From Clostridia bacterium (GTDB lineage Bacteria > Bacillota > Clostridia > Christensenellales > CAG-138), in contig JAFRRO010000002.1 in the NCBI GenBank assembly GCA_017428025.1, positions 1 to 56,419 on the forward strand: a DNA stretch of 56,419 bases, read 5' to 3'. Below the pieces are notes generated by a model. That model was given only the letters and a program-made list of their open reading frames with translations, was not told where the DNA came from and did not search any database. The translations under genes were made by a program, and so were the position numbers. Shown here piece by piece: positions 17,292-24,524 of this stretch. Position 1 is the stretch's first letter; each line of letters begins with the position of its first letter.

Positions 17292-17325
17292 TTTTCATTA
17301 TAGCGAAAATGCGGTATAATCTCAA
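17292..17325. promoter_or_regulatory. Overlapping divergent promoters (MFS transporter / GDPD)
   Basis: Minus strand: -35 TTGAGA (17325-17320), 17-bp spacer, -10 TATAAT (17302-17297). Plus strand: weak -35 TTTTCA (17292-17297), 17-bp spacer, -10 TATAAT (17315-17320). The -10 of each overlaps the -35 of the other by one base, so polymerase can hardly occupy both at once. Confidence 0.75.
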
Positions 17326-17360
17326 TAGGTGAATTTCTTATATTATTTGGGAGGACAACT

Positions 17361-18194
17361 ATGATCTGGGGAATCTGTGCGGCGGTTTTGGTGCTTTTGA
17401 TACTGTTATACGCGTTTTTGATCGCACCGAAGCGCGCGGGCAAGACGCAGCGCGCGCCGTTTTCCGGTCTGATGGCGGCGCACCGCGGGCTGTACGAAAA
17501 GGATCAGAGCGTGCCGGAAAACACGCTCGAGGCGTTCCGCCGCGCGGCGGAAAACGGCTACGGCGTGGAGCTTGACGTGCAGCTGAGTAAGGACGGCGCA
17601 GTCGTGGTGTTTCACGACGACACGGTGGACCGCATGACGGAGTTTTTGGGACGCGTGGACAGCTTTACGCTTCGGGAGCTGCAGGCGATGCCCTTGAAGG
17701 ATACGGAACACCGCATCCCGCTGTTTACCGACGTGATGGCGGTGCTCGACACGAAATCGCCGACGATCGTGGAGCTGAAATCGACGAAAAATTACCCGGA
17801 GCTGTGCAGTAAAACGCTTGCGATCCTGCGCACGCTCAAAGGTCCGTACTGCGTGGAGAGCTTCGATCCGCATATTGTGCGCTGGTTTTATAAAAACGCG
17901 CCGGACATCATGCGCGGACAGCTGACCGAGTCGTTCCGCTACTGGCGCAGGAGCGGCGCAAAGCTCTGGCAGGCGATCCTGATGCACACGCTTTGCTGCA
18001 ACTTCCTCACGCATCCGCAGTTCATCGCGTTCGGACGCGGACCGCGGCCGCTCTGCTGGTTTTTAGGCAAGCTCACCGGCGCGGTGCACGTCTTCTGGAC
18101 CGAGCGCCCCGATTCCGACCATGCGCTGCTTCAAAAGCAGTACGACTGCCGCATCTTCGAGCATTACCGCCCCGAAACGCGGTATCGGAAGTGA
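17361..18194 (+). CDS. Membrane-anchored glycerophosphodiester phosphodiesterase
   Basis: A 277-residue GDPD-fold enzyme. One membrane segment (about 2-22) anchors it. The catalytic pattern follows: AAHRG, the PENT segment, VELDVQLSKDG (Glu and Asp metal ligands), VVFHDD, and later TIVELKS. It should hydrolyse glycerophosphodiesters to glycerol-3-phosphate and an alcohol, or act on related phospholipid headgroups. The ATG at 17361 follows GGGAGGACAACT. It is monocistronic, ending at the terminator 18205-18235. Confidence 0.87.
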   Translation: MIWGICAAVLVLLILLYAFLIAPKRAGKTQRAPFSGLMAAHRGLYEKDQSVPENTLEAFRRAAENGYGVELDVQLSKDGAVVVFHDDTVDRMTEFLGRVDSFTLRELQAMPLKDTEHRIPLFTDVMAVLDTKSPTIVELKSTKNYPELCSKTLAILRTLKGPYCVESFDPHIVRWFYKNAPDIMRGQLTESFRYWRRSGAKLWQAILMHTLCCNFLTHPQFIAFGRGPRPLCWFLGKLTGAVHVFWTERPDSDHALLQKQYDCRIFEHYRPETRYRK

Positions 18195-18204
18195 CGGAAA
18201 ACAG

Positions 18205-18235
18205 CAAAAACGCTCCGGAGCCGGAGCGTTTTTTC
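18205..18235. terminator. Bidirectional terminator (GDPD / ypeB)
   Basis: Stem AAAACGCTCCGG / CCGGAGCGTTTT with a 2-nt loop, with A-rich and T-rich flanks on both sides. It lies between two convergent genes whose ends are only 40 bases apart. Confidence 0.88.
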
Positions 18236-19532
18236 ATACCACCAGATCGCCTTCGTCGCTGTTGACGACCTCGAAGATCTCCTCCTCGGCGCCGTTCTGC
18301 GCGTTGATGTAGACGATGAAAAAGGTCTCGTCCCGCTTGCATTTGCACTCGTAGCAGAGCACCTCCCGCGTGTTGCACTTTGGGATCAGGGCGAGGCTGA
18401 CCGCCTCGATTGTGAGCGCGTCCGAGATGCGGTCGCGCGCGTCCTGCTCGGTCAGCGTCGGCAGGGCGACGTGGCGCGGGCGGTGGTGAAAGCGGTAGTT
18501 CGCCGCGTCGAGCCCGATCACCGCGCCGGTTTCGCGGTCCGCATAGACCTTGACGAGATCGGCATAGAGGATCACGCCGTCCTGCACCGCCGCGTAGTTC
18601 AAAACGACCGTGCCCGCGTAGTACTGCGCATAGGAGGGTTCCATCTCGCCGAAGCCGTGTTCTTTGAGATACGCGCTTGCGGAGGCGTGCAGGCGCTCGC
18701 TCTCCGCGTCGCTCGGCGGATCGTTCCTGTCCCCCGTCGGTTTGTCCATGAAATAGTAGAGCTCGCCGCCGCGCTCGGTGATCGAGACGCACAGCTCGCC
18801 GCCGTCCCCGGAAAAATCGTAGGTGACGATCGTGCCCTCGGTGCGTCCGTCAAAGCGCAGGGAACGGTCGGAAAACAACGCCTGCGCAAGGCGCATCGCC
18901 TCCGTTTCGTCGATCAAGTCCCCGGAAAGTCCCTGCGGCTCCGCCTGTTCGCTGCTTTCGGAAAACGGTCCGTCGTAGAGAAGCGACGGATACTGCGCAA
19001 GGTTCTCCTCGTTCGTCTCGCCGCTGTAAAAGTCCGTGTCCTGCGGGAAGCTCCCGCCCGTCACGCTGCCGTCGTAGGTCTTTGAGAGATCGGAACAGCA
19101 GGCGCGCAGATCGGACAGCGAATGGAGCTGATCTTCGGTCAGCATCTGCCCGTTCAGCACGCGATCCAGGAGCGTTTCGGCATAGTCGCCGGTGCGCGTG
19201 AGAAACTGCATCAACCCCGAATCGTCGCCGTAGGAGACCGGCAGCAGGCTCAAGGCCCGCGCCGCGCCCGCGCTCAAGCGCCGCACCTCGGCAAAGGTTT
19301 TCGAAAGGCGGGCGGGCGTGGACGCCGCCTCCGTCTTGGACAGGGCGACCGAGAGATCGTAGAGGTCGTCGGACAGCGCGCGGTAGGCGCTTTCGGTCTG
19401 CGCCGTCAGAAGCCGCTGCTGCTCGGCGATCGTGTCGCGCTGTTTGAGGTACGACGCGCCGAGCACCGCAAAGCCGATCAGCAGCAGCGCGGGCAGTCCG
19501 AACAGCCAGATTTTCTTGGGTAATCGCATCAT
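18234..19532 (-). CDS. ypeB: Germination protein YpeB
   Basis: A 432-residue protein with one N-terminal membrane segment (about 8-28) and two or three PepSY-like repeats in the C-terminal half (LIDETEAMRLAQALF; LTEQDARDRISDAL...LALIP). Order and length fit YpeB, which keeps the cortex-lytic enzyme SleB stable and in place in the spore envelope. The ATG at 19532 overlaps the sleB stop (ATGA), so translation is coupled. It is the last gene of the spoIIR-sleB-ypeB operon. Confidence 0.9.
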   Translation of the reverse strand: MMRLPKKIWLFGLPALLLIGFAVLGASYLKQRDTIAEQQRLLTAQTESAYRALSDDLYDLSVALSKTEAASTPARLSKTFAEVRRLSAGAARALSLLPVSYGDDSGLMQFLTRTGDYAETLLDRVLNGQMLTEDQLHSLSDLRACCSDLSKTYDGSVTGGSFPQDTDFYSGETNEENLAQYPSLLYDGPFSESSEQAEPQGLSGDLIDETEAMRLAQALFSDRSLRFDGRTEGTIVTYDFSGDGGELCVSITERGGELYYFMDKPTGDRNDPPSDAESERLHASASAYLKEHGFGEMEPSYAQYYAGTVVLNYAAVQDGVILYADLVKVYADRETGAVIGLDAANYRFHHRPRHVALPTLTEQDARDRISDALTIEAVSLALIPKCNTREVLCYECKCKRDETFFIVYINAQNGAEEEIFEVVNSDEGDLVV

Positions 19533-20206
19533 TTGCAGAACACATGCTCGCCGATCCGCACCACGACCGGGCGCGAGCGGATCCAGGCATTCGTCGTCTT
19601 GTCCGGGTTATAATAGAACAGGCAGCCGCCGGTCGGATCCCAGCCGTTCATCGCGTCCTTCGCCGCCTTCAGCGCCGTATCGTCGGGCTTCAGATTGATC
19701 TGTCCGTCGTCGACCGCGGAGAACGCCCCGCGCTGATACACGACGCCGGCAATCGAATTCGGAAACGCGCTGCTCTTCACGCGGTTTAAGACCACCGCGC
19801 CGACCGCGACCTGCCCCTTATAGGGCTCGCCGCGCGATTCGCTGTAGATGCACTGGGCCAGCAGATACACGTCGCCGTTCGCCGCGCCCGCGCCCGTTGA
19901 GGCCGACGAACCGGAGAGCGTGATCCCGATTGCTGCGGCGGTCTTGGGACCGATCACGCCGTCGACCTGCAGACCGTTCTTCTTCTGAAACAGGCGCACC
20001 GCGCGCTCGGTCGCCGCGCCGAACACGCCGTCGACCGCGCCGTCATAATAGCCCCACTGCTTGAGCCGCTTCTGCACCGCAACGACCTCGTCGCCCTTCG
20101 AGCCGCGCCGCAAGGCGGCTTCCGCGGTCAGCACCGGCAGCAGGCAGCCGATCACGATCAGCGCGAGCAGCAGCACGCGCCCCCTTTTGCGGATCATGCG
20201 CATCAT
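19529..20206 (-). CDS. sleB: Spore cortex-lytic enzyme SleB
   Basis: A 225-residue secreted protein: signal peptide (about 3-28, ending AEA), a peptidoglycan-binding domain (about 32-90, RGSKGDEVVAVQKRLKQWGYYDG...GVIGPKTAAAI), then a Hydrolase_2 domain with catalytic Glu in CIYSESRGEPYKGQVAVGAVVLNR. SleB is a lytic transglycosylase that breaks down spore cortex during germination. The start is set at 20206, where ATG overlaps the spoIIR stop; ATGs at 20203 and 20197 are alternatives. The ribosome binding site is weak (GGGGA), which fits coupling to spoIIR. Confidence 0.92.
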   Translation of the reverse strand: MMRMIRKRGRVLLLALIVIGCLLPVLTAEAALRRGSKGDEVVAVQKRLKQWGYYDGAVDGVFGAATERAVRLFQKKNGLQVDGVIGPKTAAAIGITLSGSSASTGAGAANGDVYLLAQCIYSESRGEPYKGQVAVGAVVLNRVKSSAFPNSIAGVVYQRGAFSAVDDGQINLKPDDTALKAAKDAMNGWDPTGGCLFYYNPDKTTNAWIRSRPVVVRIGEHVFCK

Positions 20207-20748
20207 CGGCGGTCCCCGATCAGCGTTTTGAGATAGGTCCACACCGAGCTCTCAAGCTCGATGTCGTCGAGATCGACCGGCTCGCCGTCTTCGCTCACGA
20301 TGCACAGCGGCGGGAACAGCACGCACCACCAGTTGTGTCCCTCGGCGCGTCCGAGCCGCACGCACAGCGCGTCGTACTCGCCCGCCGGAAACGCGAGATC
20401 GCCGTAGACGCGGTCGGGAAACGATTCCGTGCCGAGCGACAGCTGCACGCCGTAGTCGAGCCCGCGGCTTTCGAGCACCGCCTCCGCGGTCCGCTGCAGG
20501 TCCTTTCCGTGATGCAGCAGGTATTCGCGCGCGTCCCGATAGGACTCCGCCTTTTGAAACAGCGGCAGAAGCGCGTCGCGCACGGCGAGCTTGGCGCTCT
20601 GATCCGGTTCGCTGTCGCTGTTCGCGATCACATGCAGGCGCAGAATCCCGTCGTTCGACGCGACCGTCTGCACGGCGGGCGCGGTCTTCAGCACCGCAAC
20701 GGCGGCGATCGCAATGAGAATCCAAGTGAGCATCATTCGTTTCAGCAT
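20203..20748 (-). CDS. spoIIR: Stage II sporulation protein R
   Basis: A 181-residue exported protein. The hydrophobic N-terminus (about 5-25) is followed by the family signature LRLHVIANSDSEPDQSAKLAVRDALLP (about 36-62). The C-terminal half has the expected VYGDLAFPAGEYDALCVRLG...NWWCVLFPPLC. SpoIIR is secreted from the forespore and triggers processing of pro-sigma-E in the mother cell. It is first in an operon with sleB and ypeB. A near-consensus sigma-F promoter lies at 20767-20796, as expected for spoIIR. SD AGGTGA. Confidence 0.94.
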   Translation of the reverse strand: MLKRMMLTWILIAIAAVAVLKTAPAVQTVASNDGILRLHVIANSDSEPDQSAKLAVRDALLPLFQKAESYRDAREYLLHHGKDLQRTAEAVLESRGLDYGVQLSLGTESFPDRVYGDLAFPAGEYDALCVRLGRAEGHNWWCVLFPPLCIVSEDGEPVDLDDIELESSVWTYLKTLIGDRR

Positions 20749-20766
20749 CTTCTTTCACCTCATCGA

Positions 20767-20796
20767 AAGTGTTGCCCGCCGCGGACAAATTCATAC
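20767..20796 (-). promoter_or_regulatory. Putative sigma-F promoter of spoIIR operon
   Basis: Minus strand: -35 GTATG (20796-20792), 15-bp spacer, -10 GGCAACACTT (20776-20767). The -10 matches the sigma-F pattern GGNRANANTW in full, and the -35 differs from GYWTA only at the last base. The start of transcription would fall near 20760, leaving a short leader with AGGTGA close to its 5' end. Confidence 0.65.
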
Positions 20797-20814
20797 CTTT
20801 TCCCTGCGCGAACA

Positions 20815-20843
20815 TTGACTTTCGGCGAAAAAAAGGATACGAT
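20815..20843 (+). promoter_or_regulatory. Promoter giving a nearly leaderless transcript
   Basis: TTGACT (20815-20820), 17-bp spacer, TACGAT (20838-20843). The ATG at 20850 begins six bases after the -10, so the mRNA would start at or next to the start codon. The only SD-like AAAGGA lies inside the spacer. Confidence 0.6.
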
Positions 20844-20849
20844 AACGGT

Positions 20850-21380
20850 ATGGAACCGCTGAAACCCCTGATGGAACGAACGCTTTCGGACTATGTCGAA
20901 CGGCAGACCGGCGTACGTCCCGCGCTGAAACCCTCGAAAAAGGCGCATCTTGCGTCGAGTTCGTTTCTGAAAACCGGCGCGGACGCCGCGGCGGGGCTGC
21001 TCGACGCGCATGCGGACGAATGCACGCTGTTCGGCGTGCCGCTGCTGCGATCGGTGACGGCGGAAAACGGCTGGCTGCTCTTCCGGTTCGCGCCGGACGC
21101 GCTCAACGCATACGCGGCGCGGCTGGAGGATGCGGAGGAACCGGACGATTCCTACTTTGCGCGGCGGCTGTGGATGTCCGCGCGGCACGACGACGCGCCG
21201 GTGCCGGACGACGATGCGGTGCTGCAGGGATTCTTTGCGGTGCTGTTCGGACAGTCGGACGGCGAACGGATGTACCTATCGGCGCCGCGGCAAAAGGACG
21301 GCGCGGCGCGCGCGGCGCTTGAACAACGCCTGACAAGACTTGCGAAAATACTATTGCACGAACGGAGGAACGGAATATGA
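20850..21380 (+). CDS. Unrecognised protein, possibly an ArgRS N-domain-like fold
   Basis: A 176-residue soluble protein that I cannot assign. The stretch about 25-90 (KPSKKAHLASSSFLKTGADAAAGLL ... ENGWLLFRFAPDALNAYAARL) vaguely recalls the N-terminal additional domain of arginyl-tRNA synthetases (HGD-x-AS ... GFINF-xLSP). The rest is helical and charged. No catalytic motif is seen. It overlaps the metallohydrolase gene at 21377 by four bases, so the two are coupled. Confidence 0.75.
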   Translation: MEPLKPLMERTLSDYVERQTGVRPALKPSKKAHLASSSFLKTGADAAAGLLDAHADECTLFGVPLLRSVTAENGWLLFRFAPDALNAYAARLEDAEEPDDSYFARRLWMSARHDDAPVPDDDAVLQGFFAVLFGQSDGERMYLSAPRQKDGAARAALEQRLTRLAKILLHERRNGI

Positions 21381-21967
21381 AACGGACCTGGCTCGGTCAT
21401 TCGACCTTTTTGCTGGAAACGGACGCGGGAACGAAGCTCGTCACCGATCCGGTGGACGCGGGCAGCGGCTTCGACCTGCCGCACGTCGAGGCGGACGTCA
21501 TCACGGTGTCGCACCGCCACTTCGACCACTGCGCGACCGAACGCATCGGCGGAACGCCGGCGATCAAGGAAACGACGGATCCCGAAACGATCGCGGGCTT
21601 TGCGATCCGAGGCTTTGCGACATTCCACGACGAGGTCCGCGGCGCGAAGCGCGGACCGAACACGATATTTCTGATCGAGGCGGACGGACAGCGCTTTGTG
21701 CACTGCGGCGATCTCGGACACATGCCCGACGATGCGACGATCGCCGCGCTCAGGGGCGCGGACGTGCTGATGATTCCGGTCGGCGGGATCTTTACCGTCG
21801 ACGGCAAAGCCGCATGGGAGATCACGAAACGCATCGCGCCGAAGGTCGTCGTGCCGATGCACTTCGCGGTGCCGAACCTGCGCTTTAAGCTTGAACCGGT
21901 CGACAACTTCCTGCGCGCGGCAAACGCCGATCCCGCGCCGGTCAGAATCGAAGTGCCAACCCTGTAA
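21377..21967 (+). CDS. UlaG-like metallo-beta-lactamase fold hydrolase
   Basis: A 196-residue protein of the Lactamase_B_3 (UlaG/RomA-like) group. Metal-binding features are LGHSTFLLET near the start, SHRHFDHC (HxHxDH-like, about 44-51), HCGDLGH (about 114-120) and a final PMHF (about 159-162). Such proteins are metal-dependent hydrolases of varied substrates. It is translated from an ATG that overlaps the stop of the preceding gene and is followed by a strong bidirectional terminator. Confidence 0.87.
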   Translation: MKRTWLGHSTFLLETDAGTKLVTDPVDAGSGFDLPHVEADVITVSHRHFDHCATERIGGTPAIKETTDPETIAGFAIRGFATFHDEVRGAKRGPNTIFLIEADGQRFVHCGDLGHMPDDATIAALRGADVLMIPVGGIFTVDGKAAWEITKRIAPKVVVPMHFAVPNLRFKLEPVDNFLRAANADPAPVRIEVPTL

Positions 21968-21980
21968 ACCCTGTAAACGC

Positions 21981-22010
21981 AAAACGCCGCGCTGTCAAGC
22001 GCGGCGTTTT
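21981..22010. terminator. Bidirectional terminator
   Basis: A 12-bp stem AAAACGCCGCGC / GCGCGGCGTTTT with a 6-nt loop. It ends both the metallohydrolase gene (plus) and the 8-gene envelope operon (minus, last stop 22014). Confidence 0.92.
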
Positions 22011-22013
22011 CGG

Positions 22014-22973
22014 TTATTGTGCGTTGAAATAGAGGATGTCACCGATCGGGCGCACGCCATACGTGCGGTTCTGGATCTCGCCGTTGAAGTAAATCTGCGC
22101 GGACAGACCGCCGTCCAGATTGTACGCGGCCTTGCAGCCGAGCTGCTTCATCAGCAGCGACAGTTCCGAGAGGCTCGCGCCCATCGAGTACTCCTCGTTG
22201 CGCCCGTCCACGATCACGAAGCAATAGTGTCCCGGCTCGTAATAGCCGATTGCACAGCGCGGGTTCGGACCGAGCAGCGAGGAGTTGAAGTGTTCCTTGA
22301 CCTCGCCGTTCTCGTCCAGCAGCGCCGGACCGAACTGCCACGTCTGCCACGGATCGGACTCGAGGATCTCTTCGACGGTGTAGGTGCCGACCTCGAACGT
22401 CTTCATCACGCCGTCGCGGTACAGCACGCACAGATCGCGCCGCCGGTCGTACTGCTGCCGGTACAGCTCGCCGTTGCGGATGATTACGCCGTTGGATACC
22501 TGATAGTTGAAGTAATCGCCCGAGACCGCAAACAGCGCGTCGTTCGCCTCCGCCATGTTGATCAGCTTGTCCGTCGCGCGCGAGGTGAAGTCGTTCTTGG
22601 CGGCGGCCGTCTTCCAGCGCACGATGTCCTGCACGTACACATCCGCCACGAAATAGACGGCGACCTGCCGGAAGAGCGTCAGGTTGTCCTCATAGCGGGT
22701 GATCGTGATCGAAAGCCCGTCGTCCGAATAGGAGTTCTCGGTGAGCACCGGCGTTTCGGTGAACTTGTCGGGAAACCTGCCGCCGCACAGACCGGTCGGC
22801 GTCGGTTCGGGCGCCGGCGTGATCAGCGCGATCGTATCGGCCTGCACGGATATGACGGGCGCCGCGGTCGGTTCTTCCGGACGCGCGGATTCTTGCGGCG
22901 TCGGCGGCTGCGCGGGCGTGAACGAGCATGCCAGCAGACACAGCGCCGCCGTCAGCAGCAGCAAACGTTTCAC
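22014..22973 (-). CDS. Lipoprotein with NAGPA (phosphodiester glycosidase) domain
   Basis: A 319-residue lipoprotein: signal with lipobox LLAC (Cys16), a Pro/Thr-rich spacer (about 20-60), then a NAGPA domain (about 110-319) with SGDYFNY, GVIIRNGELY, FGPALLDENG, CAIGYYEPGHYCFVIVDGR and GCKAAYNLDGGLSAQIYFNGE. Bacterial NAGPA domains cleave sugar phosphodiester linkages in or near the envelope. It is the last of eight tightly spaced genes, one base behind the 169-residue lipoprotein. In that setting it may trim or remodel a phosphodiester polymer, which is an inference. Confidence 0.85.
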   Translation of the reverse strand: MKRLLLLTAALCLLACSFTPAQPPTPQESARPEEPTAAPVISVQADTIALITPAPEPTPTGLCGGRFPDKFTETPVLTENSYSDDGLSITITRYEDNLTLFRQVAVYFVADVYVQDIVRWKTAAAKNDFTSRATDKLINMAEANDALFAVSGDYFNYQVSNGVIIRNGELYRQQYDRRRDLCVLYRDGVMKTFEVGTYTVEEILESDPWQTWQFGPALLDENGEVKEHFNSSLLGPNPRCAIGYYEPGHYCFVIVDGRNEEYSMGASLSELSLLMKQLGCKAAYNLDGGLSAQIYFNGEIQNRTYGVRPIGDILYFNAQ

Positions 22974-22974
22974 A

Positions 22975-23484
22975 TCAGCCCTCCATGCTCGACGGGGTAT
23001 AGACGATCGAGACGACGACGCCGTCGTTCACCGTGACGGACAGCAGCGCCGTGCCGTCGATCAGGTTCCAGTCGCTTTCGACGAGCTTCGGGAACGCCGC
23101 GGCGGCGTCCGCTTCGGGCATGCCGATATAGAGTCCCTGCGGCGTTTTGATCGTGTCGTCCGCGACGGTGATCGCCGTGATGCGCATGGTGCCGTCGATC
23201 ATGTTCGCCATGATCTGGAAGCCGGAATAATAGTAGTAGACGTCCTGACCTTCGAACGCGCAGGTCTCGCCCGTGAAGGAGGAACGATACTCCGGAAGCG
23301 CCGCAAGAACCGGCTCCGCCTCGTCGAAGATGCCGAAGCGCACGCCCTCGGCCTCAAAGTACAGATCGCCGTACCCGCCGCCCTGTACCGCGTTCGGATC
23401 GACAAACACCGCGTTCGGATCGTCCGCACCGCCGCAGCCGAGCAGCAGCAGCGCCGCAAGCAGCAAGATCGCAAGCTTCTTCAT
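22975..23484 (-). CDS. Lipoprotein of unknown function
   Basis: A 169-residue protein with a lipoprotein signal (LLLLGC, Cys17) and no family I recognise. The mature part has a segment QGLYIGMPEADAAAAFPKL that recalls small secreted repeat proteins in which a G-M/D-xx-xx-V motif sets up a beta-hairpin. It sits between the SGNH-like gene and the NAGPA gene with one-base gaps on both sides, so it is probably an outside part of the same envelope system. Confidence 0.8.
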   Translation of the reverse strand: MKKLAILLLAALLLLGCGGADDPNAVFVDPNAVQGGGYGDLYFEAEGVRFGIFDEAEPVLAALPEYRSSFTGETCAFEGQDVYYYYSGFQIMANMIDGTMRITAITVADDTIKTPQGLYIGMPEADAAAAFPKLVESDWNLIDGTALLSVTVNDGVVVSIVYTPSSMEG

Positions 23485-23485
23485 A

Positions 23486-24523
23486 TCAGTTTCCCTCCGT
23501 CAATCGTAGTTTTTCCGTTTCATAGCGTTCCGTCAGCGTCCGGTACGCCGCGTCCAGCGCTTCGTCGCCGCGGCGGTCCGCAAGCGCATAGCGCGTTTTC
23601 AGTTCGCTGCCGAACCACCGGCTCAGCTTCTCCGCGCCGTACACGTTCAGATGCTGTCCCATATCGCAGGTGTCGGTCTGCATGTCGATGCCGATCGCAT
23701 CGTTCTGCTCGATCATGTTGACGTACCAGAGCCCGTGCGCCTCCGCAAACGCCGCAACGTCCGCGTCCCACTCGGGGTACCAGTACGGCTCGATCGAAGG
23801 CGACTTGATCAGCACCAGATCGATGCCGTTTTCTTTGCACAGCGCAGCCGTTTTTTCGAGCCACGCCATGCTCGTCTCGGGCAGATGCGGATCCTTGAGC
23901 ACCGGCGGAAGCGGCGTTTCGGTCGCGGGACGCACCTCGGTGCGCAGCAGGTACCCGTTGAACGACACCGGCTCGCCCGCTTTGAACCAGTAGGCGAAGT
24001 CCTCGGATCCGAGCTCGCTCCAGCGCGCGTGGAAGCGCAGCAGCGGGAAGACGTAGCTCATGAAGTCCTCGCCCTCGGTCATGCCCGCTTTGATTGCGCC
24101 GGTCTTGGCTTTGCCCCAGCGCATGCCGTCGAGCGTCATGCGGTTGTACGCCTCGGACTGCGGTTCGCCGTATTTGAGCGCCAGCACGTTGTACACGACG
24201 ACCTTCGGCGTCTCGGTTTGCAGCGCGTCCTCGAGCAGGTAGTACGAATGCCACACAAGCTGCTGCGCGCTGCCGCGGATGTACGACGGGATGCCGTACT
24301 CGTTCCACAGCGTGACCGGCGAGAAGTTCGAAAACACCTCGCAGTCGCCGATAAACAGCACGTCGTGCGGCGTTGTGTCGCGATAGTATTCGGCGGTCAG
24401 CGAGCCCTCGACCGACGTCTCGCGGTACTTCGGCATGAGGAGCCGGGTGATCGCGAACAACGCGCCGAAAAGCAGGATGCAGGCGAGCAGGACGCCGCCG
24501 ATTTTCAGAACCGTTCGTTTCAT
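23486..24523 (-). CDS. SGNH/DltD-like membrane protein, MBOAT partner
   Basis: A 345-residue protein with one N-terminal membrane segment (about 8-28) and an outer domain. The first block DVLFIGDCEVFSNFSP (about 54-69) lines up with the GDS nucleophile block of SGNH proteins paired with MBOAT acyltransferases, but has Cys61 where Ser is usual. A late block DMGQHLNVYGAEKLSRWF (about 293-310) holds the His expected for the catalytic dyad. It occupies the dltD position, one base after the MBOAT gene, with no clear ribosome binding site of its own. It probably transfers or removes the acyl group outside the cell. Confidence 0.78.
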   Translation of the reverse strand: MKRTVLKIGGVLLACILLFGALFAITRLLMPKYRETSVEGSLTAEYYRDTTPHDVLFIGDCEVFSNFSPVTLWNEYGIPSYIRGSAQQLVWHSYYLLEDALQTETPKVVVYNVLALKYGEPQSEAYNRMTLDGMRWGKAKTGAIKAGMTEGEDFMSYVFPLLRFHARWSELGSEDFAYWFKAGEPVSFNGYLLRTEVRPATETPLPPVLKDPHLPETSMAWLEKTAALCKENGIDLVLIKSPSIEPYWYPEWDADVAAFAEAHGLWYVNMIEQNDAIGIDMQTDTCDMGQHLNVYGAEKLSRWFGSELKTRYALADRRGDEALDAAYRTLTERYETEKLRLTEGN

Positions 24524-24524
24524 A

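Noticed and set aside
15562..17319. A 585-codon plus-strand frame opposite the MFS gene
   Set aside because: Its translation is Asp/Arg/His-rich shadow text, while the minus strand encodes clear membrane segments and the MFS motif.
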